Shown here in pieces: positions 33,824-42,551 of a DNA stretch of 64,000 nt. Source of the stretch: TMP-86 sp964247385 (GTDB taxonomy: Bacteria > Pseudomonadota > Gammaproteobacteria > Steroidobacterales > Steroidobacteraceae); assembly GCA_964247385.1 (NCBI GenBank), contig CAXTUB010000001.1:1-64000 (forward strand), given 5' to 3'. Positions within the stretch are counted from its first letter, which is position 1, and each line of letters opens with the position of its first letter. A program made the position numbers and the translations under genes. The notes under the pieces were generated by a model. That model ran no database searches. It saw only the letters and a program-made list of their open reading frames with translations, and was not told where the DNA came from.

Positions 33824-35250
33824 TCCGGGTCGATTGACAGCACCTTGCCAGGATTCATGAGCTGGAGGGGATCGAGGGTTTGCTTGATCGAGCGCATCAG
33901 CGCCAGTGCGGTCGGGTCCTCATAGCGCTCGAGCTCGGCCACTTTGAGTCTGCCGATGCCATGCTCCGCGCTGATGCTTCCACCAAACGCCCTCACGGTG
34001 TCATGCACGATGCGCTTGACCTCATCCGCGCGTGCCGCAAAATCTGCCGCAGTCACGTTTTCGGGCTGACCGAAATTGAAGTGCAGGTTGCCATCTCCCA
34101 GATGACCGTACGCCACCATGCGCGTTCCAGGCGGCGTCACCCGCGTCACCGCGGCGCCGGCCGCGGCAACGAATTCGGGTATGGATGCAATGGGGAGCGA
34201 GATATCGTGCTTCAGTGATGCGCCAGCTCGGGTTTGCGCGGCGGGAATGTTTTCTCTCAAGTGCCAAAGCGATTGCCGCCGCGCTTCCGACTGCGCAACG
34301 ATGGCGTCGCGGACGGCGCCGGCCTCGAGACATGACTGCAATGCGCTGAACAATGCGGTGACGTTGGCTTGCGCCGCACACGACGCTTCGATCAACACGT
34401 ACCACGCGTGCGCTTCGCGCAAGGGATCGCTAACGCCTGCCACGTGCCGCACTGCAAGCTCAATGGCGGTGCGGGGCATGATCTCGAATGCAAGCAAGAC
34501 ATCACCGAGTTCTGCTCGCAGGCGCGACAGAAGCGCAACGCACGCCTCGAGATCATCGACCGCGACCAAGGCGGTCGCATGCGCGGACCGGGGGAACAGC
34601 TTGAGACTTGCCGCGGTGATGAACCCGAGAGTGCCCTCGGCGCCGATGAACAGTTGCTTGAGATCGTAGCCCGTGTTGTCTTTGCGTAGAGTGCGCAGTT
34701 GGTCGAGAACCCGCCCACCGGGCAACACGACTTCGAGGCCGAGCACGAGATCACGCATGCCACCATAACGCAGCACCTGCGTGCCGCCGGCGTTCGTCGA
34801 TACGTTGCCGCCGATCTGACACGAGCCTTGTGAGCCCAGAGTGAGCGGAAACAATCGCTCGACACTCTCGGCGATCTGCTGCGCCCGCGCGAGCGTGACG
34901 CCGGCTTCGAGGGTCATGCTATAGCCTTGGGCATCGACTGCGCGAACCGCGTCGAGCCGGGCGAACGAAACGACCACTTGAGTTCCCGATTCATCCGGCG
35001 TAGCCCCGCCGCAATAGCCGGTGTTGCCGCCGTGGGGCACCATGGCCACTCGATGCCTCGCGCAAATTTCACTGAGGCCGACCACTTGCTCGCGGCTCTG
35101 CGGCCGCACCACGCATGCAGTGCGGCCTCGATACAGATGCCGGAAATCGGTTAGGTACGGTGCGACCTGTTCGGCGCGGTCGACAAAGCCGAGCGGGCCG
35201 AGTAGCTCTCGCAGCTCCCGCAGCGCCGCCGCCAAGCGAGCCGGTGCCAC
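33817..35250 (-). CDS. FAD-binding oxidoreductase (D-2-hydroxyacid dehydrogenase, GlcD/D2HGDH-like)
   Basis: A 477-residue vanillyl-alcohol-oxidase-fold flavoprotein. The FAD-binding 4 domain is residues ~20-200 (VVRPQSREQVVGLSEICARH, VPHGGNTGYCGGATPD, PLTLGSQGSCQIGGNVSTNA, GGTQVLRYGGMRDLVLGLEV, GAEGTLGFITAASLKLFP). The C-terminal FAD-linked oxidase domain ends with YGHLGDGNLHFNF and GGSISAEHGIGRLK. It probably oxidises a D-2-hydroxyacid such as D-2-hydroxyglutarate or D-lactate. The single-gene format fits D2HGDH better than the GlcDEF complex. Confidence 0.83.
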   Translation of the reverse strand: MAPARLAAALRELRELLGPLGFVDRAEQVAPYLTDFRHLYRGRTACVVRPQSREQVVGLSEICARHRVAMVPHGGNTGYCGGATPDESGTQVVVSFARLDAVRAVDAQGYSMTLEAGVTLARAQQIAESVERLFPLTLGSQGSCQIGGNVSTNAGGTQVLRYGGMRDLVLGLEVVLPGGRVLDQLRTLRKDNTGYDLKQLFIGAEGTLGFITAASLKLFPRSAHATALVAVDDLEACVALLSRLRAELGDVLLAFEIMPRTAIELAVRHVAGVSDPLREAHAWYVLIEASCAAQANVTALFSALQSCLEAGAVRDAIVAQSEARRQSLWHLRENIPAAQTRAGASLKHDISLPIASIPEFVAAAGAAVTRVTPPGTRMVAYGHLGDGNLHFNFGQPENVTAADFAARADEVKRIVHDTVRAFGGSISAEHGIGRLKVAELERYEDPTALALMRSIKQTLDPLQLMNPGKVLSIDPDH

Positions 35251-35281
35251 GAGCTCAGAGCTTTGACTTGGCCCGTGCGTG

Positions 35282-35866
35282 TTACTCGCGCTGCGCTTCG
35301 ACTTGGATCTCGAGCTTCACATTCATGTTGAAGCCGTACTGCGCGCCGAAATCCATGCCGAAATCCGCTCGATTGAAAGTGCCCTCCGCATCGGCGCCGC
35401 ACACTTCTTTGTGCGTCATGGGATGGTCGGGCAGACACTTGAATTGCACGATCTTCAAGTTCATGGGCTTGGTGACGCCGTGCAGCGTGAGATTTCCATC
35501 GACCCGGGTCGGTGTATCGCCCCGAAAGCCCGCGAGAGTTCCTTTGTAGGTCGCTGTCGGATATTTCGCCGCGTCGAACAGGTCTTTCCCCCTGGCATGC
35601 TCATCCAGCTTCGACATGCCGAAGTCTATGGAGGAAGTATCGACCGTCACGTTCACGCTACCGGTATGCGCCGCCTTGTCCAAAACGATGCTGCCTTTCG
35701 TCGCAGTCATCTTGCCGCGCCAAACCGACAGGCCGCCCATGTGATCGGCCGCGAAACTGGGGTACGTATGCGACGGATCAATCGCATAGGTGACGGGTGC
35801 AGCCGTTGCGCACAGCGAAGCGATCGAGAACAACAAGCCTGCGAACGAAGCAACCATTCGATTCAT
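35282..35866 (-). CDS. YceI family periplasmic lipid-binding protein
   Basis: A 194-residue lipocalin-like protein. It has a signal peptide (~1-22, cut near CATAA), then the YceI pattern VTYAIDPSHTYPSFAADHMG, KMTATKGSIVLDKAAHTGSV, SKLDEHARGKDLFDAAKYPT, LTLHGVTKPMNLKI and C-terminal FGMDFGAQYGFNMNVKLEIQ. ATG 35866 is preceded by GGAG at good spacing, whereas a TTG two codons upstream is not. YceI proteins bind isoprenoid-like lipids in the periplasm. Confidence 0.9.
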   Translation of the reverse strand: MNRMVASFAGLLFSIASLCATAAPVTYAIDPSHTYPSFAADHMGGLSVWRGKMTATKGSIVLDKAAHTGSVNVTVDTSSIDFGMSKLDEHARGKDLFDAAKYPTATYKGTLAGFRGDTPTRVDGNLTLHGVTKPMNLKIVQFKCLPDHPMTHKEVCGADAEGTFNRADFGMDFGAQYGFNMNVKLEIQVEAQRE

Positions 35867-35941
35867 GAGCAACTCCTGTTTGGATGCGAATATAGTAGCC
35901 TAACCCTGGGCGCGCGCGGCGCTCAAGCAAGAACCCATCGA

Positions 35942-36499
35942 ATGGATTTTTTTGACGTCGTTTATTCTAGAAGCTCGGCAGCGCGGCTAGTCGAGCCTGC
36001 TCCAACTCCGGCACAGATCACGCGAATGCTCGAAGCGGCGGTGCGTGCGCCAGATCATGGTCAATTGGCCCCGTGGCGATTTTTCGTGCTCGAGCCTGCG
36101 CAGCGCGACCGCTTCGCCGAGGTGGTCGCGGCAGCGCGTCTGCAGCGCGATCCGCATGCGCCGCCGGAAGCGCTCGAAGCCGAGCGCAACAAGATCAAGC
36201 GCATCCCCATGATCATCGTCGTCGCGTGCGTGATCGCTCCGGGGAGCGAGAAAATTCCGCCGATCGAGCGAGTGCTGGCTGTGGGCGCCGCTGTGCAGAA
36301 TTTGTTGCTCGCGGCGCATGCATTGGGTTACGGCGCAGTCTGGAAAACCGGGGCTGCGGCGTACGATGCCGCGGTCAAGGGTGCACTGGGACTGACGCCG
36401 GCCGATCACCTCATTGCGATCGTGCACGTCGGAACGGCGCTGGCCAGCGCACCCGTGCGCCAGCCCCAGCTCGACGGCGTCGTGCTGAATTTTTCCTGA
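35942..36499 (+). CDS. Nitroreductase family protein, YdjA-like
   Basis: A 185-residue FMN-dependent nitroreductase of the short YdjA type. Motifs: VVYSRSSAARLVEPAPTPAQ, AAVRAPDHGQLAPWRFFVLE, KIPPIERVLAVGAAVQNLLL and LGYGAVWKTGAAAYDAAVK. ATG 35942 begins the family homology; the open frame to 35279 lies antisense to yceI. hemH follows 18 bases downstream, so they may be co-transcribed. Confidence 0.88.
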   Translation: MDFFDVVYSRSSAARLVEPAPTPAQITRMLEAAVRAPDHGQLAPWRFFVLEPAQRDRFAEVVAAARLQRDPHAPPEALEAERNKIKRIPMIIVVACVIAPGSEKIPPIERVLAVGAAVQNLLLAAHALGYGAVWKTGAAAYDAAVKGALGLTPADHLIAIVHVGTALASAPVRQPQLDGVVLNFS

Positions 36500-36517
36500 C
36501 GCGATCGCACTGCCGTC

Positions 36518-37549
36518 TTGGCTTTCTATCGCGCGGCACTCCATATTCCCGCGGCGAGTGCCGAGCGCATCGGTATCTTGCTGGTCAATCTAGGGACGCC
36601 GTCCCGGCCTGCCTATCTCGCAGTATGGCGCTATCTGCGTACATTTCTCGGCGACCGTCGCGTGATCGATTCCCCGCGGGTGATTTGGCTGCCGGCGCTG
36701 TATGGCTTCGTGCTGACGCTGCGCTCGTTTCGCACCGTGCGAAATTATCGCAAGGTGTGGATGCGCGAGGGCTCGCCGCTTGCGGTGTACTCGAAAGCGC
36801 TCGCCGAAAAATTCGCCGCAGCCATGGCAAGCGCCTACGGGGACCGAGTGCGCGTCCGTCTCGCCATGACCTACGGCGAGCCCTCGATTCGGCGCGGCTT
36901 GCGCGAGCTCATGCAAGCCGATGTGACCCGCCTCTTGATCATTCCTTTGTATCCGCAATATTCATCAACCACCACGGGCGCGGTGTTCGATGCGGTCAGC
37001 GAGGCATTGCGCTCGCAGCGCCGGGTGCCCGAGCTGCGTTTCGTCAGCGACTATCACGCCGAGCGCGGCTACATCGATGCCATCGCGCGGAGCGTGCTGG
37101 CCCATTGGCAGAAATTCGGCCGTGCGCACTTGCTCATTTCCTTTCACGGGATTCCGCAGGTCTATGTGGCGCAAGGGGATCCTTATCGTGCTCAAGCGGA
37201 GCGCACCGCGCGAGCCATCGCGGCTCGGCTCGAGCTGTCCGCCGGTGATTGGACGCTCACGTATCAGTCGAGATTTGGCCCGGTGCTCTGGCTGCAACCG
37301 TATACCGAAGACACGTTGCGCGAGCTGGCGGCGCGCGGCGTGCTGCAAGTCACCGTGGTGTCGCCTTCGTTTGCGGTCGATTGCCTGGAGACATTGGAAG
37401 AGATCTCGGTCGAGTACCGCGCCATGTTCGCGCGCCTCGGCGGCCGCTTGACCATGGTGCCTGCGCTCAACGATGACTCCGCACACGTGAGCTTGCTGGA
37501 GACGCTCGCGGCAAGAAATCTGCGCGACTGGCTCAGCCCGGAGACCTAG
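36518..37549 (+). CDS. hemH: Ferrochelatase
   Basis: A 343-residue enzyme that inserts Fe2+ into protoporphyrin IX as the last step of protohaem synthesis. Motifs: IGILLVNLGTPSRPAYLAVW, RVIDSPRVIWLPALYGFVL, REGSPLAVYSKALAEKF, PLYPQYSSTTTGAVFDAVS, the catalytic His in LLISFHGIPQVYVAQGDPY, and the catalytic Glu in SPSFAVDCLETLEEISVEY. The only start giving the normal N-terminus is TTG at 36518, 18 bases after the nitroreductase stop. Confidence 0.95.
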   Translation: MAFYRAALHIPAASAERIGILLVNLGTPSRPAYLAVWRYLRTFLGDRRVIDSPRVIWLPALYGFVLTLRSFRTVRNYRKVWMREGSPLAVYSKALAEKFAAAMASAYGDRVRVRLAMTYGEPSIRRGLRELMQADVTRLLIIPLYPQYSSTTTGAVFDAVSEALRSQRRVPELRFVSDYHAERGYIDAIARSVLAHWQKFGRAHLLISFHGIPQVYVAQGDPYRAQAERTARAIAARLELSAGDWTLTYQSRFGPVLWLQPYTEDTLRELAARGVLQVTVVSPSFAVDCLETLEEISVEYRAMFARLGGRLTMVPALNDDSAHVSLLETLAARNLRDWLSPET

Positions 37550-37666
37550 CTTCCCTCGCTCAACGATCGGCGGCGCTGCTGCGTCGCACAGCAAGCTTCG
37601 CGCGTGACGAAGCACGCAAACCGTGAAGCCAGCGCGTGCGCTATTCCGCAGCGCTCGGACTGTGGG

Positions 37667-37696
37667 TTGATCCCACGACTCGAGCGATGCTATATT
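37667..37696 (+). promoter_or_regulatory. Predicted sigma70 promoter of leuA leader
   Basis: A -35 box TTGATC (37667-37672) and a -10 box TATATT (37691-37696) are separated by 18 bases. The predicted transcription start falls at about 37703, almost exactly on the ATG of the Leu-rich leader peptide. That makes a leaderless or near-leaderless leader ORF possible. Confidence 0.55.
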
Positions 37697-37702
37697 TCCC
37701 GC

Positions 37703-37774
37703 ATGTCGAGCCGTCCTCGCTCTTGCTGCAGTCTCTCAGGCCTCTGCTGCCTCGCTCTGCTCCTGCGCCGCTAG
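37703..37774 (+). CDS. leuL: Leucine-rich leader peptide of leuA (attenuation)
   Basis: A 23-residue ORF, MSSRPRSCCSLSGLCCLALL plus LRR. It has six Leu codons, with the cluster Leu-Ala-Leu-Leu-Leu (CTC GCT CTG CTC CTG) just before the stop, as in leu operon leader peptides. It lies 85 bases before leuA. No Shine-Dalgarno is visible, and the predicted transcription start coincides with the ATG. The four downstream pairing segments (37765-37806) match an attenuator. This is assigned by pattern, not by homology to a named leader. Confidence 0.62.
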   Translation: MSSRPRSCCSLSGLCCLALLLRR

Positions 37775-37806
37775 GCGCTACCCCCCTCTGCGCCATCGGC
37801 CGGCGC
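37765..37806 (+). promoter_or_regulatory. Attenuator-like alternating hairpins before leuA
   Basis: Four alternating complementary 5-mers are present: GCGCC (37765-37769), GGCGC (37774-37778), GCGCC (37790-37794) and GGCGC (37802-37806). They can pair 1:2, 2:3 or 3:4. Segment 1 overlaps the last Leu and Arg codons of the leader peptide. A ribosome stalled at the Leu codons would hide segment 1 and favour 2:3; a ribosome at the stop would cover 1 and 2 and allow 3:4. No clear U-run follows 3:4, so the terminator is unusual or factor-dependent. Confidence 0.5.
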
Positions 37807-37859
37807 GACAAGGCCGAAACCTTCCAGTTCCTTCACTCAAGTTCAGTAGCGAGAACAGC

Positions 37860-39587
37860 ATGTTGATGCATCCGGCTTCCAAGTACTCCGCGTTCAAGCC
37901 CATTGATTTGGCCGACCGACAGTGGCCAAGCCGCTCGATCGAGCGCGCGCCCGAGTGGTGCAGCGTCGATTTACGGGATGGAAATCAGGCGTTGATCGAG
38001 CCCATGGACGGCGCTCGAAAACTGCGCATGTTCGATATGTTGTTGCGCATCGGCTTCAAACAGATTGAGGTGGGTTTCCCCGCCGCTTCGCAGACCGATT
38101 TTGATTTCTTGCGGGAAATCATCGAAGGCGGCTTGATTCCCGCCGATGTCACCATTCAAGTATTGACGCAAGCTCGTGAGGATTTGATCGAGCGCACCTT
38201 CCATGCCGTACGCGGCGCGAAGCGCGTGATCGTGCATCTTTACAACTCGACTTCGACGCTGCAGCGCCGGGTGGTTTTCAAATCGGACCGCGCTGGAATC
38301 ATCGCCCTTGCGGAGCGCGGCGCGCGTTGGATCCTGGATCAAGCGCAGCGCGCGCCCGAAACTCAGTGGACGTTCGAATATTCGCCGGAAAGCTTTACCG
38401 GCACGGAGCTGGAATTTGCCGTTGAGATCTGCGATGCGGTCGTCGCCATCTGGCAACCGACTCCCGCAAGCAAAGTGATATTGAATCTGCCCGCCACGGT
38501 GGAGATGGCGACACCCAACGTCTATGCGGATCAAATCGAATGGTTCGCGCGGCACGTGGCGCAGCGCGAAGCGCTCACCTTGAGCATCCATCCGCACAAC
38601 GATCGCGGCACGGCGGTGGCTGCGGCGGAGCTCGCATTGATGGCGGGCGGCGATCGCATCGAAGGCACATTGTTCGGCAATGGCGAGCGCACCGGCAATG
38701 TCGATCTCGTGACGCTGGCGCTCAATCTGTATACGCAAGGCATCGAGCCGAATCTCGACTTTGCGAACATCAACGAGGTGGCGCGCTGCGCGGAAGATTG
38801 CAACCAGTTGCCGATTCATCCACGGCATCCGTATGTGGGCGATCTCGTGTTCACAGCATTCTCAGGCTCACATCAGGACGCCATCAATAAGGGACTACGC
38901 GCCCGCGGCGAGGAGGGCCTGTGGGAGATTCCTTATCTTCCGGTTGATCCGCAGGACTTGGGCCGTTCCTATGAATCCATCATTCGAGTGAACAGCCAAT
39001 CGGGCAAGGGCGGCATCGCTTACTTGCTCGAGCGCGATTATCACCTCGTGCTGCCGCGTCGCCTGCAAATCGAGTTTAGCCGCGTGGTGCAGGCCGCCGC
39101 GGATTCGTCCGGAAAAGAGTTGAGCTCGTCGGAGCTCTGGAATTTATTCGAGCGCGAGTATTTGAGCGTGCGGGGGGATTATGTCTATCGATCGCACCAG
39201 CTCTCCGCATCGAGCGACGGCGAGGACCGCGAGCAATTGGTATTGCACATCGAGCGCGATGGCCGGTCCGAGAGTCTGCTCGGGCAGGGGTCTGGGCCCA
39301 TCGATGCTCTGGTGAACGCGCTCCATCTGCCGATCGATGTGATTTCGTACGAAGAGCATTCGCGCAGCCACGGGAGCCACGCACAAGCCATCGCGTTCAT
39401 CGAGGTGACGACTCCCTCGCGGCGCACCGTGTTTGGAGCCGGAATGCATTCGAACATCATCACGGCATCTCTCTTAGCGGTTCTGTGCGCCGTCAATCGA
39501 GCAGTCAGGGCCGGGGATATTGCGCTCGAGCCGAGCGGCGGCCTCCATGCAAGCTCAGGCACGGCCGTCGCGCTGTCCGGCGCATGA
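37860..39587 (+). CDS. leuA: 2-isopropylmalate synthase (long LeuA2 type)
   Basis: A 575-residue enzyme condensing 2-ketoisovalerate with acetyl-CoA in the first committed step to leucine. It is the long fungal/actinobacterial-like form (starts MHPASKYSAFKPIDLADRQW). The HMGL-like TIM barrel has WCSVDLRDGNQALIEPMDGA, IEVGFPAASQTDFDFLREII and LSIHPHNDRGTAVAAAELAL. A C-terminal allosteric LeuA-dimer domain spans ~430-575 and ends in GGLHASSGTAVALS. It is preceded by the Leu leader peptide. Leucine feedback on the dimer domain is expected from the family. Confidence 0.95.
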   Translation: MLMHPASKYSAFKPIDLADRQWPSRSIERAPEWCSVDLRDGNQALIEPMDGARKLRMFDMLLRIGFKQIEVGFPAASQTDFDFLREIIEGGLIPADVTIQVLTQAREDLIERTFHAVRGAKRVIVHLYNSTSTLQRRVVFKSDRAGIIALAERGARWILDQAQRAPETQWTFEYSPESFTGTELEFAVEICDAVVAIWQPTPASKVILNLPATVEMATPNVYADQIEWFARHVAQREALTLSIHPHNDRGTAVAAAELALMAGGDRIEGTLFGNGERTGNVDLVTLALNLYTQGIEPNLDFANINEVARCAEDCNQLPIHPRHPYVGDLVFTAFSGSHQDAINKGLRARGEEGLWEIPYLPVDPQDLGRSYESIIRVNSQSGKGGIAYLLERDYHLVLPRRLQIEFSRVVQAAADSSGKELSSSELWNLFEREYLSVRGDYVYRSHQLSASSDGEDREQLVLHIERDGRSESLLGQGSGPIDALVNALHLPIDVISYEEHSRSHGSHAQAIAFIEVTTPSRRTVFGAGMHSNIITASLLAVLCAVNRAVRAGDIALEPSGGLHASSGTAVALSGA

Positions 39588-39683
39588 GGTCTTTGAATGC
39601 GCTGCAAAATTCGGATATGATGCTGCAATTCAAGTTGAATACCGTCTCGATCCCCTTGATTTAAGGAGACTTTCGGAAACTCC

Positions 39684-39902
39684 ATGCGCGAACGAGAAGA
39701 TCAGCACTTCGACATCGATGACGAGTTCCTCGCCTCTGAGGAATCGCAGCCTGAGTTCGAAACCGTGATGGAGCGACCCGAAAGGCGCGCCAAGCCGTCA
39801 GCGACCGTCAAACGCGGTAAGGCTGCTTGGAGCCGTGTGGAAGATGTCATCGCGGAGCGCGAGCTGGAACGGGAGCTGCGCGACGTGTTCGACGAAGACT
39901 AA
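39684..39902 (+). CDS. Small acidic protein, PA3496-like
   Basis: A 72-residue, very charged protein. An acidic N-terminus (REDQHFDIDDEFLASEESQP) and a basic middle (RPERRAKPSATVKRGK) lead into a helix AAWSRVEDVIAERELERELR and an acidic end (DVFDED). The C-terminal R-x-E-D-x-E-x-EL pattern resembles the small PA3496 family, but the match is weak. It lies between leuA and the lysine fusion gene on the same strand. Confidence 0.55.
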   Translation: MREREDQHFDIDDEFLASEESQPEFETVMERPERRAKPSATVKRGKAAWSRVEDVIAERELERELRDVFDED

Positions 39903-39977
39903 GATTCTCGTGCGGTTGCGCTGAGCTTGCCCTGACTTGGGCTTTGTGAGCTCGCCGCCGTCATAGCAGCCTTCTCG

Positions 39978-42551
39978 ATGCTCCCCGAACACTCGTGGGT
40001 TGTCCTCAAATTCGGGGGCACGAGCGTGTCGTCGGCTGCGAATTGGCGGCAGATTGCCGGCATCGTGGCATCCCGGGTCGCGCGGCGCTCGCGCATGTTG
40101 ATCGTGCATTCTGCGTTGTCGGGCGTGACCGATTCGCTCGACAAGCTGTGCTCGGCAGGCGCCGCCGACTGCAAAGGCGCGCTCGAACTCATTCATTCCC
40201 GCCACGTCGAGCTAGCGCGCGAGCTGGGCTGCCCGTTGGGCAGCTCGTTCGAGGCTGCGTGGCGTGAGCTATGCGCCGACCTCGAGGCTCGCAGCACCCG
40301 AAGTGAGGAGGACCTGCGCGCCCGGGTCTTGGCCAGCGGTGAGCTCATGGCAACCTCGATAGGCTGCGAATACTTGCGCAGCCAAAACCTGCCGGTGTCC
40401 TGGATGGATGCGCGCCAGATTCTGCATAGCGTCGAGCGCGAGCATGCAGCCGTGCGTGCCAGCCGCCTGAATGCCACCTGCGATTTCACGCCAGACCCGG
40501 CTCTTCGATCGGCGCTCGCAAATGCAACGCAAATCGTGGTGACGCAGGGCTTCATCGCCTCGAACGCGCAGGGACAAACCGTGCTTCTTGGACGAGGCGG
40601 CTCGGACACCTCGGCGGCCTATTTCGCCGCAAAGTTGCAGGCAGAACACCTCGAGATTTGGACCGATGTGCCGGGGATGTTCAGTGCCAATCCGCGCGAC
40701 ATTCCGGCGGCGCGCCTGCTGCGCGCCCTGCACTATGACGAGGCGCTCGAGATCGCGAGCAACGGCGCCAAGGTATTGCATCCCCGCTGCCTTATGCCTG
40801 TGAAGCATGCCGGCATCGCGCTCCACGTGTATGCAACTCAAGCGCCGCATCTCGAAGGCACGGTGATTTCCGGAGCGACGCCGCACAGCGCAGGCCACGT
40901 CAAGGCCATCGCCGTCAAGCGAGGCATTACCCTCGTATCCATGGATAGCCCCGGCATGTGGCATCAGGTCGGTTTTCTCGCCGACGCTTTTCAGATCTTC
41001 AAGCGGCACGGTTTGTCCGTGGATTTGGTTTCGACCTCCGAGACCACGGTGACGGTTTCGCTGGATGCTGCGGCAAATACCCTCGACGCTCAGGTGCTGG
41101 GCGCGCTGACCGCGTCCTTGGAATCGCTCTGTCGGGTGCAAGTGATCGGGCCGTGCGCATCCTTGAGCTTGTTGGGCCGAAACATTCGCGCGATCCTGCC
41201 CGAACTGGGCGAGGCTTTCGAATTATTTCGCGACGAGAAAGTTTTTCTTGTCAGCCAAGCCGCCAACGATTTGAATTTCACTTTCGTCGTCGACGAGTCG
41301 CAAGCCGATCGCTTGTCGAGTCGTCTCCATGAGCGCCTGATCCAAAGCATCGGTTCCGATCAAGTGCTCGGCCCAAGTTGGGCCGCGCTATTTCGCCAGC
41401 CGATGGAAACAAAGGCTGCAGATACTTGGTGGCGGCGCTCGCCTCAGCGCGAGCGCTTATTGGAGATCGGAAGGGAGGGTGCGGCCTACGTCTATGAACT
41501 CGATTCCGTGCGAGCGGCCGTGGCCTCACTCGCATCGGTTCCGACCATTCGACGCTGGGCGTATGCCATGAAGGCGAACTGGCACCCGCAAATTTTGCGC
41601 CTTTTGCACGATAGCGGTTTCATGTTCGACTGTGTGTCATTGGCCGAGGTTGAGCACGCGTTCGCGAGCGTCAAGAATCTCAAGCCCACGGAGATCTTGT
41701 TTACTCCCAATTTCGCTCCGCGCGTGGAATATGTCGAAGCATTGCGGCGAGGCGTGCGCGTGTGCCTGGATAATTTATTCCCGCTGCACGCGTGGGCGGA
41801 TACGTTTCGCGGCCAGGAAATTTTCGTGCGCATCGATCCCGGTTTTGGCCGTGGGCATCACGCGCACGTGCGAACCGCCGGCGCACATACCAAATTTGGC
41901 GTGCCCTTGTTCGAACTCGACGAATTGGCGAGAGCCGCAGACGCTGCTGGAGCGAAGATCGTGGGCTTGCACGCGCATGCTGGAAGCGGGGTGTTCGAGC
42001 CTGCGAGCTGGGCCGAGACGGGCGAGATCCTTTCGCGCGCGGCGGATCGATTCCCCGCGGTTCGGGCGGTCGACCTTGGTGGGGGGCTCGGTGTCCCGGA
42101 TCGCGAGGGCCAGCGGCCAGTCGAATTGACCATCGTCGAAACTCATCTGGCCGCGTTGCAACGGCAATTTCCGCAGCTCGAATTTTGGATGGAGCCTGGG
42201 CGCTATCTCGTGGCAGAAGCCGGTGTGCTCATTGCGCCGGTCACGCAAATCAAGGGCAAGGGAGACGTGCGCTACGTGGGAGTGTCGACCGGCATGAACT
42301 CATTGATCCGCCCGGCGCTCTACGGTGCGCATCATGAGATTGTCAATCTCACGCGTCTCATGGAGACGCCACAGACGCTCTATCAAATCGTCGGACCCAT
42401 CTGCGAGTCCGCCGATCTGCTTGGCCATGATCGCTGGCTGCCCGAGACGCGCGAAGGCGACGTGTTGCTGATCGCGGGAGCGGGGGCCTACGGCCGGGCG
42501 ATGAGCTCGCACTACAACTTGCGCGCGCCCGCGCACGAGATCGTGCTGTGA
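39978..42551 (+). CDS. lysAC: Bifunctional aspartate kinase / diaminopimelate decarboxylase
   Basis: An 857-residue natural fusion of the first and last enzymes of lysine synthesis. Residues ~1-460 are aspartokinase: VVLKFGGTSVSSAANWRQIA, GRGGSDTSAAYFAAKLQAEH, WTDVPGMFSANPRDIPAARL, then two ACT-like regulatory domains (ITLVSMDSPGMWHQVGFLAD, FLVSQAANDLNFTFVVDESQ). Residues ~490-857 are DapDC: the PLP Lys in YAMKANWHPQILRLL, VGLHAHAGSGVF, WMEPGRYLVAEAGVLI and PICESADLLGHDRWLPE. Such fusions are known from Xanthomonas. The stop overlaps asd (GTGA). Confidence 0.94.
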   Translation: MLPEHSWVVLKFGGTSVSSAANWRQIAGIVASRVARRSRMLIVHSALSGVTDSLDKLCSAGAADCKGALELIHSRHVELARELGCPLGSSFEAAWRELCADLEARSTRSEEDLRARVLASGELMATSIGCEYLRSQNLPVSWMDARQILHSVEREHAAVRASRLNATCDFTPDPALRSALANATQIVVTQGFIASNAQGQTVLLGRGGSDTSAAYFAAKLQAEHLEIWTDVPGMFSANPRDIPAARLLRALHYDEALEIASNGAKVLHPRCLMPVKHAGIALHVYATQAPHLEGTVISGATPHSAGHVKAIAVKRGITLVSMDSPGMWHQVGFLADAFQIFKRHGLSVDLVSTSETTVTVSLDAAANTLDAQVLGALTASLESLCRVQVIGPCASLSLLGRNIRAILPELGEAFELFRDEKVFLVSQAANDLNFTFVVDESQADRLSSRLHERLIQSIGSDQVLGPSWAALFRQPMETKAADTWWRRSPQRERLLEIGREGAAYVYELDSVRAAVASLASVPTIRRWAYAMKANWHPQILRLLHDSGFMFDCVSLAEVEHAFASVKNLKPTEILFTPNFAPRVEYVEALRRGVRVCLDNLFPLHAWADTFRGQEIFVRIDPGFGRGHHAHVRTAGAHTKFGVPLFELDELARAADAAGAKIVGLHAHAGSGVFEPASWAETGEILSRAADRFPAVRAVDLGGGLGVPDREGQRPVELTIVETHLAALQRQFPQLEFWMEPGRYLVAEAGVLIAPVTQIKGKGDVRYVGVSTGMNSLIRPALYGAHHEIVNLTRLMETPQTLYQIVGPICESADLLGHDRWLPETREGDVLLIAGAGAYGRAMSSHYNLRAPAHEIVL

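Noticed and set aside
32981..35250. CitE-like lyase and FAD oxidoreductase as one pathway with the ABC importer
   Set aside because: The genes are convergent or divergent and their substrates are unknown. Proximity alone does not support a joint pathway.
35279..35941. N-terminal extension of the nitroreductase frame
   Set aside because: It lies antisense to yceI. Nitroreductase similarity begins exactly at the ATG at 35942.
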